DNA of 64,000 nucleotides from Schauerella fraxinea (GCA_030849965.1 JAVDKL010000001.1:1036554-1100553); one strand, 5' to 3'; shown: positions 32,761-42,030, counted from the first letter of the stretch. The notes: generated from the letters alone by a model not told the origin. Made by a program: numbers and translations.

Positions 32761-33045
32761 TTAAATGAATTCGCGGCGATGTCGACGGATACGTCGCGTA
32801 ACAAGTGCGAGCGCAACGCCAATCACTGCTGAAAACAAAAAAGTGGCTGCGGCGGCAATGGTATTGAGCAACACATAGGTGCCCATTGGTTGGGCCAAGG
32901 CAACAAACGTGGCTGCCACGGCGGCCCACGCCACGCACACACTCACCGCGCGGCCCACCCGTTCAGCGAGACCGGCCACTACGCCGATGGCCATGGCGCC
33001 AAGCACCACAGCCAACATGCCCCAAAAAAGCGCTTCATACACCAT
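32761..33045 (-). CDS. Small integral membrane protein
   Basis: A 94-residue protein with three membrane helices (FWGMLAVVLGAMAIGVVAGL, VSVCVAWAAVAATFVALAQ and LLNTIAAAATFLFSAVIGVALAL) and a basic C-terminus (TRRIRRHRREF). GGAGG lies 7 bases before the chosen start. No family recognised; probably an inner-membrane protein. Confidence 0.65.
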   Translation of the reverse strand: MVYEALFWGMLAVVLGAMAIGVVAGLAERVGRAVSVCVAWAAVAATFVALAQPMGTYVLLNTIAAAATFLFSAVIGVALALVTRRIRRHRREFI

Positions 33046-33094
33046 AGCCATCCTCCGGCGTCGTGCCCGTCTGATCCCGAGCACGGCATTGTAG

Positions 33095-34135
33095 TCAGGC
33101 CGCGCTGCGCACGGCCTGAGCAATGCGTTGAGCCATCGCGCGATCGATCGGCGGCCCGAATCCTGCCTGGGCATTGGATTGCATATGGCGGGCGCTGCTC
33201 GTGCCGGGAATGGCACACGTTACGGCGGGATGCGCAATCACGAACTTGAGCAGCAATTGCGCCCAGTTCTCGCATTGCAGTTCGGCGGCAAAGCCGGGCA
33301 GAGGCTTATTAGAGAGTTGCCGCAGTAGGCCGCCGCCGCCAAACGGCTGATTTACGATGACCGCTACGCCGCGTTCTGCGGCGAACGGCAAGAGACGTTG
33401 CTCAGCGGCACGATCGTTAGCGGCATAGTTCAACTGCACGGCGTCGATCTGCACCTCACGCATGACCGCGATCAGGTCATCGTGTGCCCCAGGGGTGTAG
33501 TGAGTAATGCCCAGATATCGGATCCGCCCCGAGGCCTTCCAATCCTGCAGGGTTTTGAGCTGTGTACGCCAATCGACCAGATTGTGGATCTGCATCAGGT
33601 CCACACGCGACACTTGCAATGCGCGCATCGAGGCTTCCATTTGCGCAATGCCCTGTTCGCGTCCACGCGTCCACACCTTGGTGGCCACGAACACCTGGTC
33701 CCGCAACCCTGACGCGGCGAGCACATCGCCCACCACCCGCTCGGCGCTGCCATACATCGGCGACGAATCGATCACGCTGCCGCCGGCGTCGACCAAAGTG
33801 CGCACGACAGCGACGCGCTCGCTGCGATCGGCATCGTCGATGTCGAAAGTGCGGTAGGTGCCGCAGCCGATCACCGGCAACGTTTCGCCGGTTGCACCGA
33901 TAGGACGGCGCGCCATGACGCCCGCAGCGACGGCTGGCTGCGGGAATCTGCCCGTGTGACGTGATCGCCCGTCGGCAGGGTCAGTCCCTGTCAGCACCCG
34001 ATCGCCGGGTGCGCCTGCTTCCACGGCACGTGCAACCGGAGCCAGGACGCTACCCACAGCAGCCCCGCCGACCCAGCGTAAAAAGGTGGCACGCCCCGGA
34101 TTTTCGGGTTGAGCGGTTGGATCGTGGCGGCTCAT
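33095..34135 (-). CDS. Exported aldo/keto reductase
   Basis: A 346-residue protein. The aldo/keto reductase barrel begins near residue 80 (PIGATGETLPVIGCGTYRTF). The catalytic tetrad is visible as Asp in VIDSSPMYG, Tyr in the same motif, Lys in ATKVW and His in QIHNLVDW. The NADP-binding end IPGTSSARHMQSNAQA is present. The N-terminus looks like a Tat signal (GRATFLRWVGGAAVGSVLAP) but has only one of the two expected arginines. Substrate unknown. The start at 34135 is chosen so that this signal is N-terminal. Confidence 0.82.
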   Translation of the reverse strand: MSRHDPTAQPENPGRATFLRWVGGAAVGSVLAPVARAVEAGAPGDRVLTGTDPADGRSRHTGRFPQPAVAAGVMARRPIGATGETLPVIGCGTYRTFDIDDADRSERVAVVRTLVDAGGSVIDSSPMYGSAERVVGDVLAASGLRDQVFVATKVWTRGREQGIAQMEASMRALQVSRVDLMQIHNLVDWRTQLKTLQDWKASGRIRYLGITHYTPGAHDDLIAVMREVQIDAVQLNYAANDRAAEQRLLPFAAERGVAVIVNQPFGGGGLLRQLSNKPLPGFAAELQCENWAQLLLKFVIAHPAVTCAIPGTSSARHMQSNAQAGFGPPIDRAMAQRIAQAVRSAA

Positions 34136-34297
34136 GCAGTGTTTCCTTACGCGTGTAGCAGACAGTTCATTGTGCCAGAGGCGGTAATCGGTCATTCTGT
34201 TAGCTTAAGATCGAATGACACTGTTGCCCGACCGCCAGGTGGGGTGCAATCAGGGCGTGTTGCCTGCCGCCATTCAACGAACGCTTGAGGATCTGCT

Positions 34298-36835
34298 TTG
34301 AAAGATACCGAATCCCCTCTCGTCACGGCATCCCTCAAATATCCGGAAGAAGATGCGCGTTCGTCTTCTTCCCGCGCCGCCATCACGCGGGCCTTTCTCG
34401 ACCATCTGCTATACACCCAGGGCAAGTCGCTTGAACTCGCGTCCAACAAGGACCTTTACCAAGCGCTGGCCCACACGGTGCGCGACCGCATGCTGCGCCT
34501 GTGGTCCGACACATCGACCACGTACAAACGCCGTGGGGCACGCACCGTGGCGTACCTCTCAGCCGAATTCCTGATGGGTCCCAGCCTGGGCAACAACCTG
34601 CTCAACCTCGGGATTACCGACGAAGTAAAAGAAGCGATTACCGAGCTCGGCCTGGACTTCGATCAACTGCTGCATCAGGAAGAAGAGCCTGGCTTGGGCA
34701 ACGGCGGCTTGGGCCGGCTTGCTGCCTGCTTCATCGACTCGCTTGCCTCACTCGAAGTCCCGGCCATCGGCTACGGCATTCGCTACGAATACGGCATCTT
34801 CTTTCAAACCATCATCGATGGGTGGCAGGCGGAAAATACCGATACCTGGCTGCGTTACGGCAATCCCTGGGAGATCCACCACGCCGAATGGGGCGTGGAG
34901 ATCAAACTCGGCGGTGCCACCGAACAATACATCGACGATCAAGGCCGGTTCCGCGTGCGCTGGGTGCCGGAAAAAACAGTCACCGGCGTGCCGTTCGACT
35001 CGCCCATCCTCGGATACAAGGTGGGTACCGTCAATACGCTGCGGCTGTGGCGTGCGGAAGCCACTGAAGAATTCGACGTATCGGTCTTCAACCAGGGCGA
35101 TTACCTCGGTGCTGTCAGCAAGAAGGTCACCTCGGAAAACCTGACGAAGGTGCTCTACCCCAACGACGAAAGCGTGCAGGGCAAAGAGCTGCGGCTCGAG
35201 CAACAGTACTTTTTTGTGTCGTGCTCATTGCAAGACATGCTGCGCATCCAGGCCCACCGCGGCCTGCCGATGACACAGTTTCACGAATCGTTTGCGATTC
35301 AGTTGAACGACACGCATCCTTCGATCGGTATTGCGGAATTGATGCGGCTGCTGGTCGATGAGCATCTGGTCACGTGGGATGATGCCTGGGATGTGACGCG
35401 TCGCACATTTGCGTACACCAATCACACCCTCCTGCCCGAAGCCCTCGAACGTTGGCCGCTTGATCTCTTCGGCCGCATCTTGCCGCGTCATCTGGAGATC
35501 ATCTATGAGATCAACGAGCGGTTCTTGCACGAGGCACGCATCCACTTTTTTGGCGATGCATCGCGCATTGCCCGCATGTCGCTGATCGACGAATCCGGCG
35601 AACGGTATGTGCGCATGGCCCACCTTGCATGCGTGGGCAGCTCGGCCATCAATGGCGTCGCTGAACTGCATTCCGAATTGCTGCGCAACGACTTGCTCAA
35701 GGACTTCTATTCAATGTGGCCTGAGCGGTTCACGAGCATGACCAATGGCGTTACCCCGCGCCGTTGGGTTGCGCTCAGCAACCCGCGCCTGTCGGCATTG
35801 GTGAGCTCCCATATCGGTGACGGATGGATCAAGGACTGGTCGCGCATCTCACAGATCGAGCCGCTGGCCGATGACGTAGGATTTCAGGAAAACTGGCGGC
35901 AGGTAAAGCGCGAGAATAAGGTCGATCTTGCGCAGCTGATCCAGCAAAAAACCGGTGTCATCGTCAATCCCGACTCGATGTTCGATGTGCTGGTCAAACG
36001 CATCCACGAATACAAACGGCAGCATCTCCAGGTGCTGCATATCGTTGCGCTGTATCACCGTCTCAAAACGGATCGCAATCTCGATATCGTGCCGCGTACG
36101 TTCATCTTCGGCGGTAAAGCTGCACCCGGTTATCACCGTGCAAAACTGATCATCAAATTGATCACGGCCGTCGGCGAAGTCATCAACCATGATCGCGACG
36201 TGCGCGACAAATTGAGCGTGGTGTTTCTGCCGAACTTCAGCGTGTCGTTGGGGCAATGCGTGTATCCCGGCGCCGACTTGTCCGAGCAAATTTCGCTCGC
36301 GGGCAAGGAAGCCTCCGGCACGGGCAACATGAAATTTGCGATGAACGGCGCCCTCACCATCGGTACGCTGGACGGCGCCAACATCGAAATTCGCGAAGAG
36401 GTCGGCGCGGACCAATTCTTCATGTTTGGCCACAATGCACAGGAAGTGGCCGAACTGCGCGAATCGGGCTATGAGCCCAGCACGTACTATCACAGCGATC
36501 TTGAATTGAAAGCGGTGATTGACTTGATTCGCTCAGGGTATTTTTCGCGCGGCAACGTCGATTTGTTTGCACCGATCGTCGATGAGTTGCTGACCACAGA
36601 TCGCTATATGCTTCTGGCGGACTATGCGTCGTATGTCGCGTGCCAGGATCAAGTCAGTGCGGCTTACCAAAATGAATCGGCCTGGACGCGGATGTCGATC
36701 GTCAACTCGGCACGGTCGGGCAAATTCTCGTCCGATCGCGCCATTCGTGAATATTGCCAACGAATCTGGCAAGTCGAACCCGTGCCAGTCAAGCGTACCG
36801 GCGTATTCAGCCGGTTGAATCCGGCGGAGGAATAA
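34298..36835 (+). CDS. glgP: Glycogen/maltodextrin phosphorylase
   Basis: An 845-residue glycosyltransferase family 35 enzyme that releases glucose-1-phosphate from alpha-1,4-glucans using pyridoxal phosphate. Family motifs include YLSAEFLMGPSLGNNLLNLG, EEPGLGNGGLGRLAACFIDS, FAYTNHTLLPEALE and the pyridoxal-lysine signature EASGTGNMKFAMNGALTIGT. The length equals E. coli GlgP/MalP. The start is TTG at 34298, with GAGGA 7 bases upstream; no in-frame ATG occurs for about 60 codons, so the unusual start is well supported. No other glycogen genes are nearby. Its last 29 bases overlap the opposite-strand gene. Confidence 0.95.
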   Translation: MKDTESPLVTASLKYPEEDARSSSSRAAITRAFLDHLLYTQGKSLELASNKDLYQALAHTVRDRMLRLWSDTSTTYKRRGARTVAYLSAEFLMGPSLGNNLLNLGITDEVKEAITELGLDFDQLLHQEEEPGLGNGGLGRLAACFIDSLASLEVPAIGYGIRYEYGIFFQTIIDGWQAENTDTWLRYGNPWEIHHAEWGVEIKLGGATEQYIDDQGRFRVRWVPEKTVTGVPFDSPILGYKVGTVNTLRLWRAEATEEFDVSVFNQGDYLGAVSKKVTSENLTKVLYPNDESVQGKELRLEQQYFFVSCSLQDMLRIQAHRGLPMTQFHESFAIQLNDTHPSIGIAELMRLLVDEHLVTWDDAWDVTRRTFAYTNHTLLPEALERWPLDLFGRILPRHLEIIYEINERFLHEARIHFFGDASRIARMSLIDESGERYVRMAHLACVGSSAINGVAELHSELLRNDLLKDFYSMWPERFTSMTNGVTPRRWVALSNPRLSALVSSHIGDGWIKDWSRISQIEPLADDVGFQENWRQVKRENKVDLAQLIQQKTGVIVNPDSMFDVLVKRIHEYKRQHLQVLHIVALYHRLKTDRNLDIVPRTFIFGGKAAPGYHRAKLIIKLITAVGEVINHDRDVRDKLSVVFLPNFSVSLGQCVYPGADLSEQISLAGKEASGTGNMKFAMNGALTIGTLDGANIEIREEVGADQFFMFGHNAQEVAELRESGYEPSTYYHSDLELKAVIDLIRSGYFSRGNVDLFAPIVDELLTTDRYMLLADYASYVACQDQVSAAYQNESAWTRMSIVNSARSGKFSSDRAIREYCQRIWQVEPVPVKRTGVFSRLNPAEE

Positions 36836-37046
36836 CCAGCGAACCTGCGCGCCACTGCGTGACCGCGACATCCGCGGCGTGGCGCGCTTGTTCGGGATCT
36901 GGATAAAACGTATCGCCATAAATCGGCGCGCCAAGCTCGGCGCCCGTATCCTTATCGCGAAATACGATCCGCCATGAGTAAGCCCCAGGATTCTCCTCGA
37001 CCACTTCCACGTGGGGTTGGCCGGGTTGTGTGACGGGTTCCAGCAT
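36807..37046 (-). CDS. Small hypothetical protein overlapping the 3' end of glgP
   Basis: A 79-residue protein (EPVTQPGQPHVEVVEENPGA; SWRIVFRDKDTGAELGAPIY). AAGGAG stands just before the ATG. It looks like a compact beta-rich cytoplasmic protein. Its final codons lie antisense to the end of the phosphorylase gene. No family recognised. Confidence 0.65.
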   Translation of the reverse strand: MLEPVTQPGQPHVEVVEENPGAYSWRIVFRDKDTGAELGAPIYGDTFYPDPEQARHAADVAVTQWRAGSLVIPPPDSTG

Positions 37047-37066
37047 GGTGAACTCCTTTTTTTAAT

Positions 37067-37090
37067 ACAAGCGGCCTAAGGGCCGCTTGT
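37067..37090. terminator. Hairpin between two minus-strand genes
   Basis: ACAAGCGGCC-TAAG-GGCCGCTTGT is a perfect 10-base-pair stem. It follows the DUF4142 gene stop by about 20 bases. No strong T-run, so it may be a weak terminator. Confidence 0.55.
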
Positions 37091-37111
37091 CGTTGCAATC
37101 ATTGCGGGCAA

Positions 37112-37639
37112 CTATCGAGCGGATCGCTTGAGCTCCTGAGCCAAGGCCTGACCATGATCGAGATGTGCTTGCAGGCTCGGCAACGTCTTGGCGGCGAAAG
37201 CGCGTACGTCGCTATCCTTCGCGTCCGATGCCGCATTCTTGAAGAGCTTGACGGCATCTTTGTGCGCATCCACCGCTACCTCGCTCACATACTCCTTGTC
37301 GAAGTCCATGCCGGTTTTTTCTTTCGCCAAATCATCCAGATCGCTCTTCTGATCTTTGGTGATCGTGGGAGGAATCGGGGCGCCCTTGCGATTGGCAAGA
37401 TCGGTGAGCTCGCGTCCCACAGACAAATGCGCCTGGATCATTTCGTCGGCATAGCCCTTGACGGCCGGATGCGTGGCACGCTGCTGCGCCAACTCACTCG
37501 CTTTCACCTCCAATTGCCCAGCCTCCCCGGCCTTGCGAATGAATTCCACATCCGACTTGGCCAGTTGGCCTGCATGAGCGGCTCCCGTGGCTGCAAAAGC
37601 CACGGAGACGGCGACGACGATCTTTCTTATGGTGTGCAT
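37112..37639 (-). CDS. Periplasmic DUF4142 protein
   Basis: A 175-residue exported protein. The signal peptide MHTIRKIVVAVSVAFAATGA ends at AHA. The mature part is a four-helix DUF4142 bundle (ferritin-like): DVEFIRKAGEAGQLEVKASE, THPAVKGYADEMIQAHLSVG, FDKEYVSEVAVDAHKDAVKLF and LPSLQAHLDHGQAL. No full set of metal ligands is evident. A paralogue lies at 41370-41894. Function unknown; envelope stress roles are often suggested. Confidence 0.85.
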   Translation of the reverse strand: MHTIRKIVVAVSVAFAATGAAHAGQLAKSDVEFIRKAGEAGQLEVKASELAQQRATHPAVKGYADEMIQAHLSVGRELTDLANRKGAPIPPTITKDQKSDLDDLAKEKTGMDFDKEYVSEVAVDAHKDAVKLFKNAASDAKDSDVRAFAAKTLPSLQAHLDHGQALAQELKRSAR

Positions 37640-37812
37640 AACGGCTTCCCCGAAACACGATGATGTGACGCACAATCACGCAAGCTTCGTGCCGTATGGA
37701 GGGTCGGTGCAGGGCGCCGTCATGAGCCCGTCGGCGCCCTTCAGCTACCCGCGATTGCCAGGCGTCGGCACAGACTTGTCCGGCATAGGTAACCCCGGCA
37801 TCGGACTCGGCG

Positions 37813-38142
37813 TCACGGGTGGGTGGGTGACGTCCCATCCGGTCGAGTGCCACCTGCTCCAGTCCCACCCTTAGGCGGCGAAATTTCCGGCGCCGTGACG
37901 TCATTCGGAAACGAACGCTCGCGGCTGCGCATACTCTCCGATCGCGACGGGGTCGACGACTGGCCAGCGTCGCTGGGGGGTGTTTTGCTCTTCAGCTCCT
38001 CAGCGGGACGCTGTTGCCGCTGCACGCCATCCCCTTGCGCGGGCGTCGCCGGCACCTCGGGTATCGTCCCGGGCGCCGCCTGCGCAACCACATTTGCCGT
38101 CCAAACCAACATTAACGAGGCAACGCCGATAGCGATCTTCAT
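37813..38142 (-). CDS. Small exported disordered protein
   Basis: A 109-residue protein with signal peptide MKIAIGVASLMLVWTANVVA and a Pro/Ser/Gly-rich mature part (GTIPEVPATPAQGDGVQRQQ; PEISPPKGGTGAGGTRPDGT). GGAGAA precedes the start. It resembles the exported protein at 30699 in type but not in detail. No family recognised. Confidence 0.6.
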   Translation of the reverse strand: MKIAIGVASLMLVWTANVVAQAAPGTIPEVPATPAQGDGVQRQQRPAEELKSKTPPSDAGQSSTPSRSESMRSRERSFPNDVTAPEISPPKGGTGAGGTRPDGTSPTHP

Positions 38143-38326
38143 ATCAGTTCTCCAGCCCAAGAGGGCAACATGGAGCGGCAACCCGCGTGCCCATTCGCAT
38201 GCGTGCTCTGGTCGACCGCTTTCGCACAGTTGATAACAGGGACGACACCAAATCTTACGGTTAGCTGAACGAATCCTACTTATCCTGAACGCACATCGCC
38301 ATAGAAACATTGATGAAGGAGCGCGT

Positions 38327-38536
38327 ATGGACACCTACGATAAAGACCTCACTCCAGTAGAAGGCAAGCCGGGTTGGTTTCACGGCTGGGGCGTTCTGCG
38401 CCACGAGCCATTCCACTTGGCCGGCGTATTTAAGTCGCAGGCTTATGCTGAACAACAAACCGCGAAAGCGGGTGACAACTACGAGGTGAAGCGCGGGATT
38501 TGGGAGAAGGAGTCGACTGACTTTCAGATCGAATAA
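38327..38536 (+). CDS. Small hypothetical protein
   Basis: A 69-residue cytoplasmic protein, MDTYDKDLTPVEGKPGWFHG followed by WGVLRHEPFHLAGVFKSQAY. AAGGAG precedes the ATG at ideal spacing and a strong hairpin follows. No family recognised. Confidence 0.68.
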   Translation: MDTYDKDLTPVEGKPGWFHGWGVLRHEPFHLAGVFKSQAYAEQQTAKAGDNYEVKRGIWEKESTDFQIE

Positions 38537-38571
38537 GCGCTGCGATAGCGCGCGAGCGTTGTTTGACTGAA

Positions 38572-38602
38572 GACACGACCGGCACATCCAGCCGGTCGTG
38601 TC
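38572..38602 (+). terminator. Hairpin after the small gene at 38327
   Basis: GACACGACCGGC and GCCGGTCGTGTC form a 12-base-pair perfect stem with a 7-base loop, followed by GTTTG. Confidence 0.7.
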
Positions 38603-38815
38603 GTTTGAAGCGGCCCTGTGCGACTTCTTTTCGCTGAGCCATCTCACGTTTTGACCGGCATGACATCAATGACGCGTCATCCGGGCGGCATTGCGCTGCA
38701 GCTCGTCGAACTACAATACGGCAAGGCCCGTGCAGCCCGCTGCGCCGGGTGCGTGATCTCCGAACGCGATAACGCCGCATCGCGCCAACTTCCTCAACGA
38801 CCTATCGTGAGTGAC

Positions 38816-39019
38816 ATGCCACAGCTGGAAGCCACGTTTCAAGGCACGCCCTATTCCATCGATATCGTGCGCCACCCTGACGGCTGGACATGGTCGTGCG
38901 TGGTGGATGGCTTGCTTAAAGGCAAAAGCATGAGCGCATTGGACAGCGAGGCCGGCGCTCAGGCAGCCGCGCACGCAGAAGCGCACACGTTGATCGCGGA
39001 TTTCTTTTCCGCCAAATAA
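38816..39019 (+). CDS. Small hypothetical protein
   Basis: A 67-residue protein (MPQLEATFQGTPYSIDIVRH; DGWTWSCVVDGLLKGKSMSA) that reads like a small two-strand/helix domain. A GTG at 38807 in the same frame is an alternative start; neither has a strong ribosome binding site. No family recognised. Confidence 0.55.
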   Translation: MPQLEATFQGTPYSIDIVRHPDGWTWSCVVDGLLKGKSMSALDSEAGAQAAAHAEAHTLIADFFSAK

Positions 39020-39028
39020 CGCGCTGCT

Positions 39029-40231
39029 CTACACGACTGACGCTGCGGTCAGGGCTTCTTCGTGACACAGCGTTTCCACAGGTTTGCCATCAATGGGTGC
39101 AATGGCGCAACAATTGCCGCCTAAAGACTTGGCGTCATACAACGCCCGGTCAGCCGTCGTAAACAAAGAACGGTTATCGAGCCCGTGCTCTGGAATGAGC
39201 GCGATGCCTACGCTGATTCCCACCGTGACGAATGTCTTGCCGTGCAGCAGGATTGGCTGCGTCACATCGCGAATCATGCGATCGGCAAACCGCATTGCCG
39301 AGTTGCGGTCCATGCCCTCCGCCAGCACGACGAACTCATCGCCGCCGATGCGCGCTGCCAAGTCGTCCGTGCGCAATGATTGCCGCAGGCGGTCGGCCAC
39401 GACTTTCAGCACTTGGTCACCCGCCGGATGGCCGTACGTGTCGTTGACGATTTTGAAATCGTCGAGATCCATGTACAGCAGGCCAACCGACGTGACCCCA
39501 GCACGCACGCGATTGCACTTGCGTTCCAGCGCATAGTTCAGCCCGGTGCGATTAGCCAGCCCCGTAAGCGCGTCCTGACTGGCACGCCGATCGTTTTCGC
39601 GTTCGGCGAGCATGGTGGCCACCAAAATATGATTGAGCCGATAAGACGCGTTACTCATGCTCAGCAGATAAAACGGGATCTGGATCAACGCGATGAACAG
39701 AATTGGTTCACCGGCGAAGAACGTTGCCCATACCATCGGGCCCATGCTCAAGAAAATCATGGCGCCCACCAGGCGGGGCGCACCATAGTTGCGAAAGCAA
39801 ATGCCACCCGCCATGGCTGCACTGGAGACGCCCGCCAAGGTGGCTGCTACCCAGTCCCCGCTCAGATACGTCACCATCACGCCGTACCCCACGCTGAAGG
39901 CCCACAGCAGCGCCAGGATGATGTAGTAGTCGGTATGGGTTGCCCTGCCCGCGCGGGCAGCGCGCGTCGCAGAGATGAGAAATGTGACGCGAATCAAGCC
40001 CAGGATCACCTCCATCACGAACCACCAGATAAACACGGGGTCGGGGCGACGCAGGGCGATGAAACCGGAAACCATCAAGGTGTTGATCACCCCACCGGCG
40101 AAGATTGGAAGCGTACCAAACAGACTAGCGATAAGCGCGGTGCGAATATCGATCGGCACGTTATCGCCGCAATGCACGAGCCACTGGGTGAAGCGCCAGC
40201 GCGGCAAACTGTAATTTAAAACGTTGTCCAC
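39029..40231 (-). CDS. Membrane diguanylate cyclase
   Basis: A 400-residue protein. Residues 30-200 hold about five to six membrane helices (TALIASLFGTLPIFAGGVIN, FIWWFVMEVILGLIRVTFLI and more). The GGDEF domain covers about 215-375: DALTGLANRTGLN, LYMDLDDFKIVNDTYGHPAGD and an intact active site IGGDEFVVLAEG. It should make cyclic di-GMP at the inner membrane. No RxxD inhibitory site is seen five residues before GGDEF (the sequence there is DDLAARI). No EAL domain. The signal sensed is unknown. Confidence 0.92.
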   Translation of the reverse strand: MDNVLNYSLPRWRFTQWLVHCGDNVPIDIRTALIASLFGTLPIFAGGVINTLMVSGFIALRRPDPVFIWWFVMEVILGLIRVTFLISATRAARAGRATHTDYYIILALLWAFSVGYGVMVTYLSGDWVAATLAGVSSAAMAGGICFRNYGAPRLVGAMIFLSMGPMVWATFFAGEPILFIALIQIPFYLLSMSNASYRLNHILVATMLAERENDRRASQDALTGLANRTGLNYALERKCNRVRAGVTSVGLLYMDLDDFKIVNDTYGHPAGDQVLKVVADRLRQSLRTDDLAARIGGDEFVVLAEGMDRNSAMRFADRMIRDVTQPILLHGKTFVTVGISVGIALIPEHGLDNRSLFTTADRALYDAKSLGGNCCAIAPIDGKPVETLCHEEALTAASVV

Positions 40232-40419
40232 GCAGCCTCCCTGAATCCGAGCCGCGTCATATAAAACGCCTTGCAGACACGCATGAAGGCGTTATAGCAG
40301 ACTCAGAAAGGTTTCGTAAACTATTGTTTTGATTGGTTTGAGCCTGCGTCGGTGCAATGCAACATGCTCTGCCGTAAGGCACTGATGGTGACTGCGGCCT
40401 TCACGTCGTTCAGATCGGC

Positions 40420-40445
40420 CTAATGTCCGCCAAGGCTGACATTAG
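40420..40445. repeat. Inverted repeat in the gap before the diguanylate cyclase
   Basis: CTAATGTC-N10-GACATTAG. The 360-base gap 40232-40591 holds this repeat, the terminator at 40525 and nothing else I can support. Confidence 0.5.
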
Positions 40446-40524
40446 AGAACCACTGAAAACAGGTGGGAGGGCTTTTTTCTGACTTATTGTCTGACCATTC
40501 ATGTTGTCCTGGCTCGCTCCCAAT

Positions 40525-40546
40525 GAAAACGCGCCCTGAGGCGCGT
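40525..40546 (-). terminator. Terminator of the small hydrophilic gene
   Basis: ACGCGCC-CTGA-GGCGCGT; on the minus strand it ends in TTTT. Confidence 0.75.
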
Positions 40547-40591
40547 CAAAATTAACGCAGCGCGTCGCCGCCCTGCACTACCCTTTGTCGA

Positions 40592-40774
40592 TCATTTACC
40601 GCCAGATTTACCGTCGGTTTCCTGAGCCTGACGCTTGGTGTCTTCATTTTTGAAACCACCATAGCTGCTTTGCCCAGGGTCGGCGCTACGGCTTGCGACC
40701 TTTTCGTCGCCCTTTGCTTCATGGGCACCCTCGCGCGATTTGGTCGGGGCTTGGTCTTTGTGCTGATCACTCAT
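40592..40774 (-). CDS. Small hydrophilic stress-type protein
   Basis: A 60-residue, extremely hydrophilic protein (MSDQHKDQAPTKSREGAHEA; GDEKVASRSADPGQSSYGGF) rich in Lys, Glu, Asp, Gln and Gly. AAGGAG lies 7 bases before the ATG and a terminator follows the stop. The composition recalls hydrophilins and CsbD-like stress proteins. No family recognised. Confidence 0.62.
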   Translation of the reverse strand: MSDQHKDQAPTKSREGAHEAKGDEKVASRSADPGQSSYGGFKNEDTKRQAQETDGKSGGK

Positions 40775-40978
40775 TGCAGTCTCCTTTCGCTATGCTGGAT
40801 TGCATAGACCAAGACGCCGCAACCTGCATACCTGACCTGCCTTATGCTTGTCAGACGACCGGCTCGACATCTGCTCGATCGGCCCGATCTGCATCGGCCA
40901 GATTGGCCAGAACTGCACCGACCAGATCGACTTGCTCTACACCCATCACGCCGACCTACACATAGCTCACCCGAGGGT

Positions 40979-41212
40979 TCAGCTGCCCGAATTGCGGAAC
41001 TTGACCGAAGATGCCCGGTTCAGGCGCTTCGCTTCCTCTTCGGCGTACTGCGCTTCGCCAGGCTCGTAAGACCCTTCGTACATGCATGCGCTCCGGTTCC
41101 ACTTGCACTTATTAACCAAACTCGACGAGCCCGATCCACCAGAAGAACATCCAGAAACAAGCGCCAGAAGAAGCAACGCAGCGCCACTTCGTTTAAATGA
41201 TTGAACAGACAT
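40979..41212 (-). CDS. Small lipoprotein
   Basis: A 77-residue lipoprotein. The signal peptide MSVQSFKRSGAALLLLALVS ends in the lipobox VSGC. The mature part is Ser/Gly-rich, then KCKWNRSACMYEGSYEPGEA with two more cysteines. No family recognised. An in-frame start at 41293 would bury the signal peptide and is rejected. Confidence 0.65.
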   Translation of the reverse strand: MSVQSFKRSGAALLLLALVSGCSSGGSGSSSLVNKCKWNRSACMYEGSYEPGEAQYAEEEAKRLNRASSVKFRNSGS

Positions 41213-41369
41213 ATTCACAGGCCTTACAGATTTTGCTACAGCCCTGTTTATAACAAACGTGTGAGCATGTACTGCCGGGCGCCTGACGTTCAATAATCAA
41301 TCATTGACTGCACGAGCCAAAACGCGGGATTCAGATCTTCATCTGCATCGACTGAACCCCGCACTATTG

Positions 41370-41894
41370 CTACTTTTTCATCGCGTCGACCGCCGTCTCC
41401 AACGCCCGTCCCTGCTCAAGATGAGCTTGCAAGCCGGGAAGCGTTTTCCAGGCAAATGCTTTGATGTCGGCGTCCTTGATATCCTCGACGGCGTCTTTGT
41501 ACAGCTCATACACTTCTTCATGAGCATCTACGGCTACGTTTTCAGCATAGTCATGATCGAACTCAGCGCCGGCCTTTTGCGTTAGCGCTTCAAGATCCTT
41601 GCGCAGGCCTCTTGGAAATTCGGTGGGCAACGTAAACCCCTTAGACGCCGCGAGGGCCTTCAGTTCGCCATCCACGCGCGTGTGATCGGCGATCATCATC
41701 TGGGCGAAAGCCTTGACCTCGGCCGCCTGGGCGTTTTGAACCGCCACTTTGCCTGCGCCGATTTCGAACATTTCAGCTTCGGCTGCCGCTTCCAGAAACT
41801 TGCGGTCAGCCCGAGCCAAATCGGCAGCCGAGGCGCCGCTCACCAAGCCCACGGCCAATATCATGCCGACCGCGGTCAATCGAATCTTGTTCAT
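41370..41894 (-). CDS. Periplasmic DUF4142 protein (second copy)
   Basis: A 174-residue exported protein with signal peptide MNKIRLTAVGMILAVGLVSG (cleavage near ASA-A). It has the same four-helix DUF4142 layout as the protein at 37112-37639, including FDHDYAENVAVDAHEEVYELY and TLPGLQAHLEQGRALE, which align with the corresponding segments there. The mature protein is more acidic. The two copies lie on the same strand 4 kb apart and probably arose by an old duplication. Confidence 0.85.
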   Translation of the reverse strand: MNKIRLTAVGMILAVGLVSGASAADLARADRKFLEAAAEAEMFEIGAGKVAVQNAQAAEVKAFAQMMIADHTRVDGELKALAASKGFTLPTEFPRGLRKDLEALTQKAGAEFDHDYAENVAVDAHEEVYELYKDAVEDIKDADIKAFAWKTLPGLQAHLEQGRALETAVDAMKK

Positions 41895-42030
41895 GTTGTT
41901 TCCTCATCAAGGTTTCGATCCCATGCAAGCCATGTGCCGCTTCGCCTGCGACGCAGCGCTATTTGACGCAAACGGCAGATCGCAGCCGCCGATCATGCGA
42001 TCACGTCGGCATCAATCTCGGTCGCAGACG

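Noticed and set aside
40850-40930. Quasi-periodic GATCGGCC/CAGATTGGCC stretch
   Set aside because: The period is irregular and copies are too diverged to call a repeat array; short open frames here lack ribosome binding sites.
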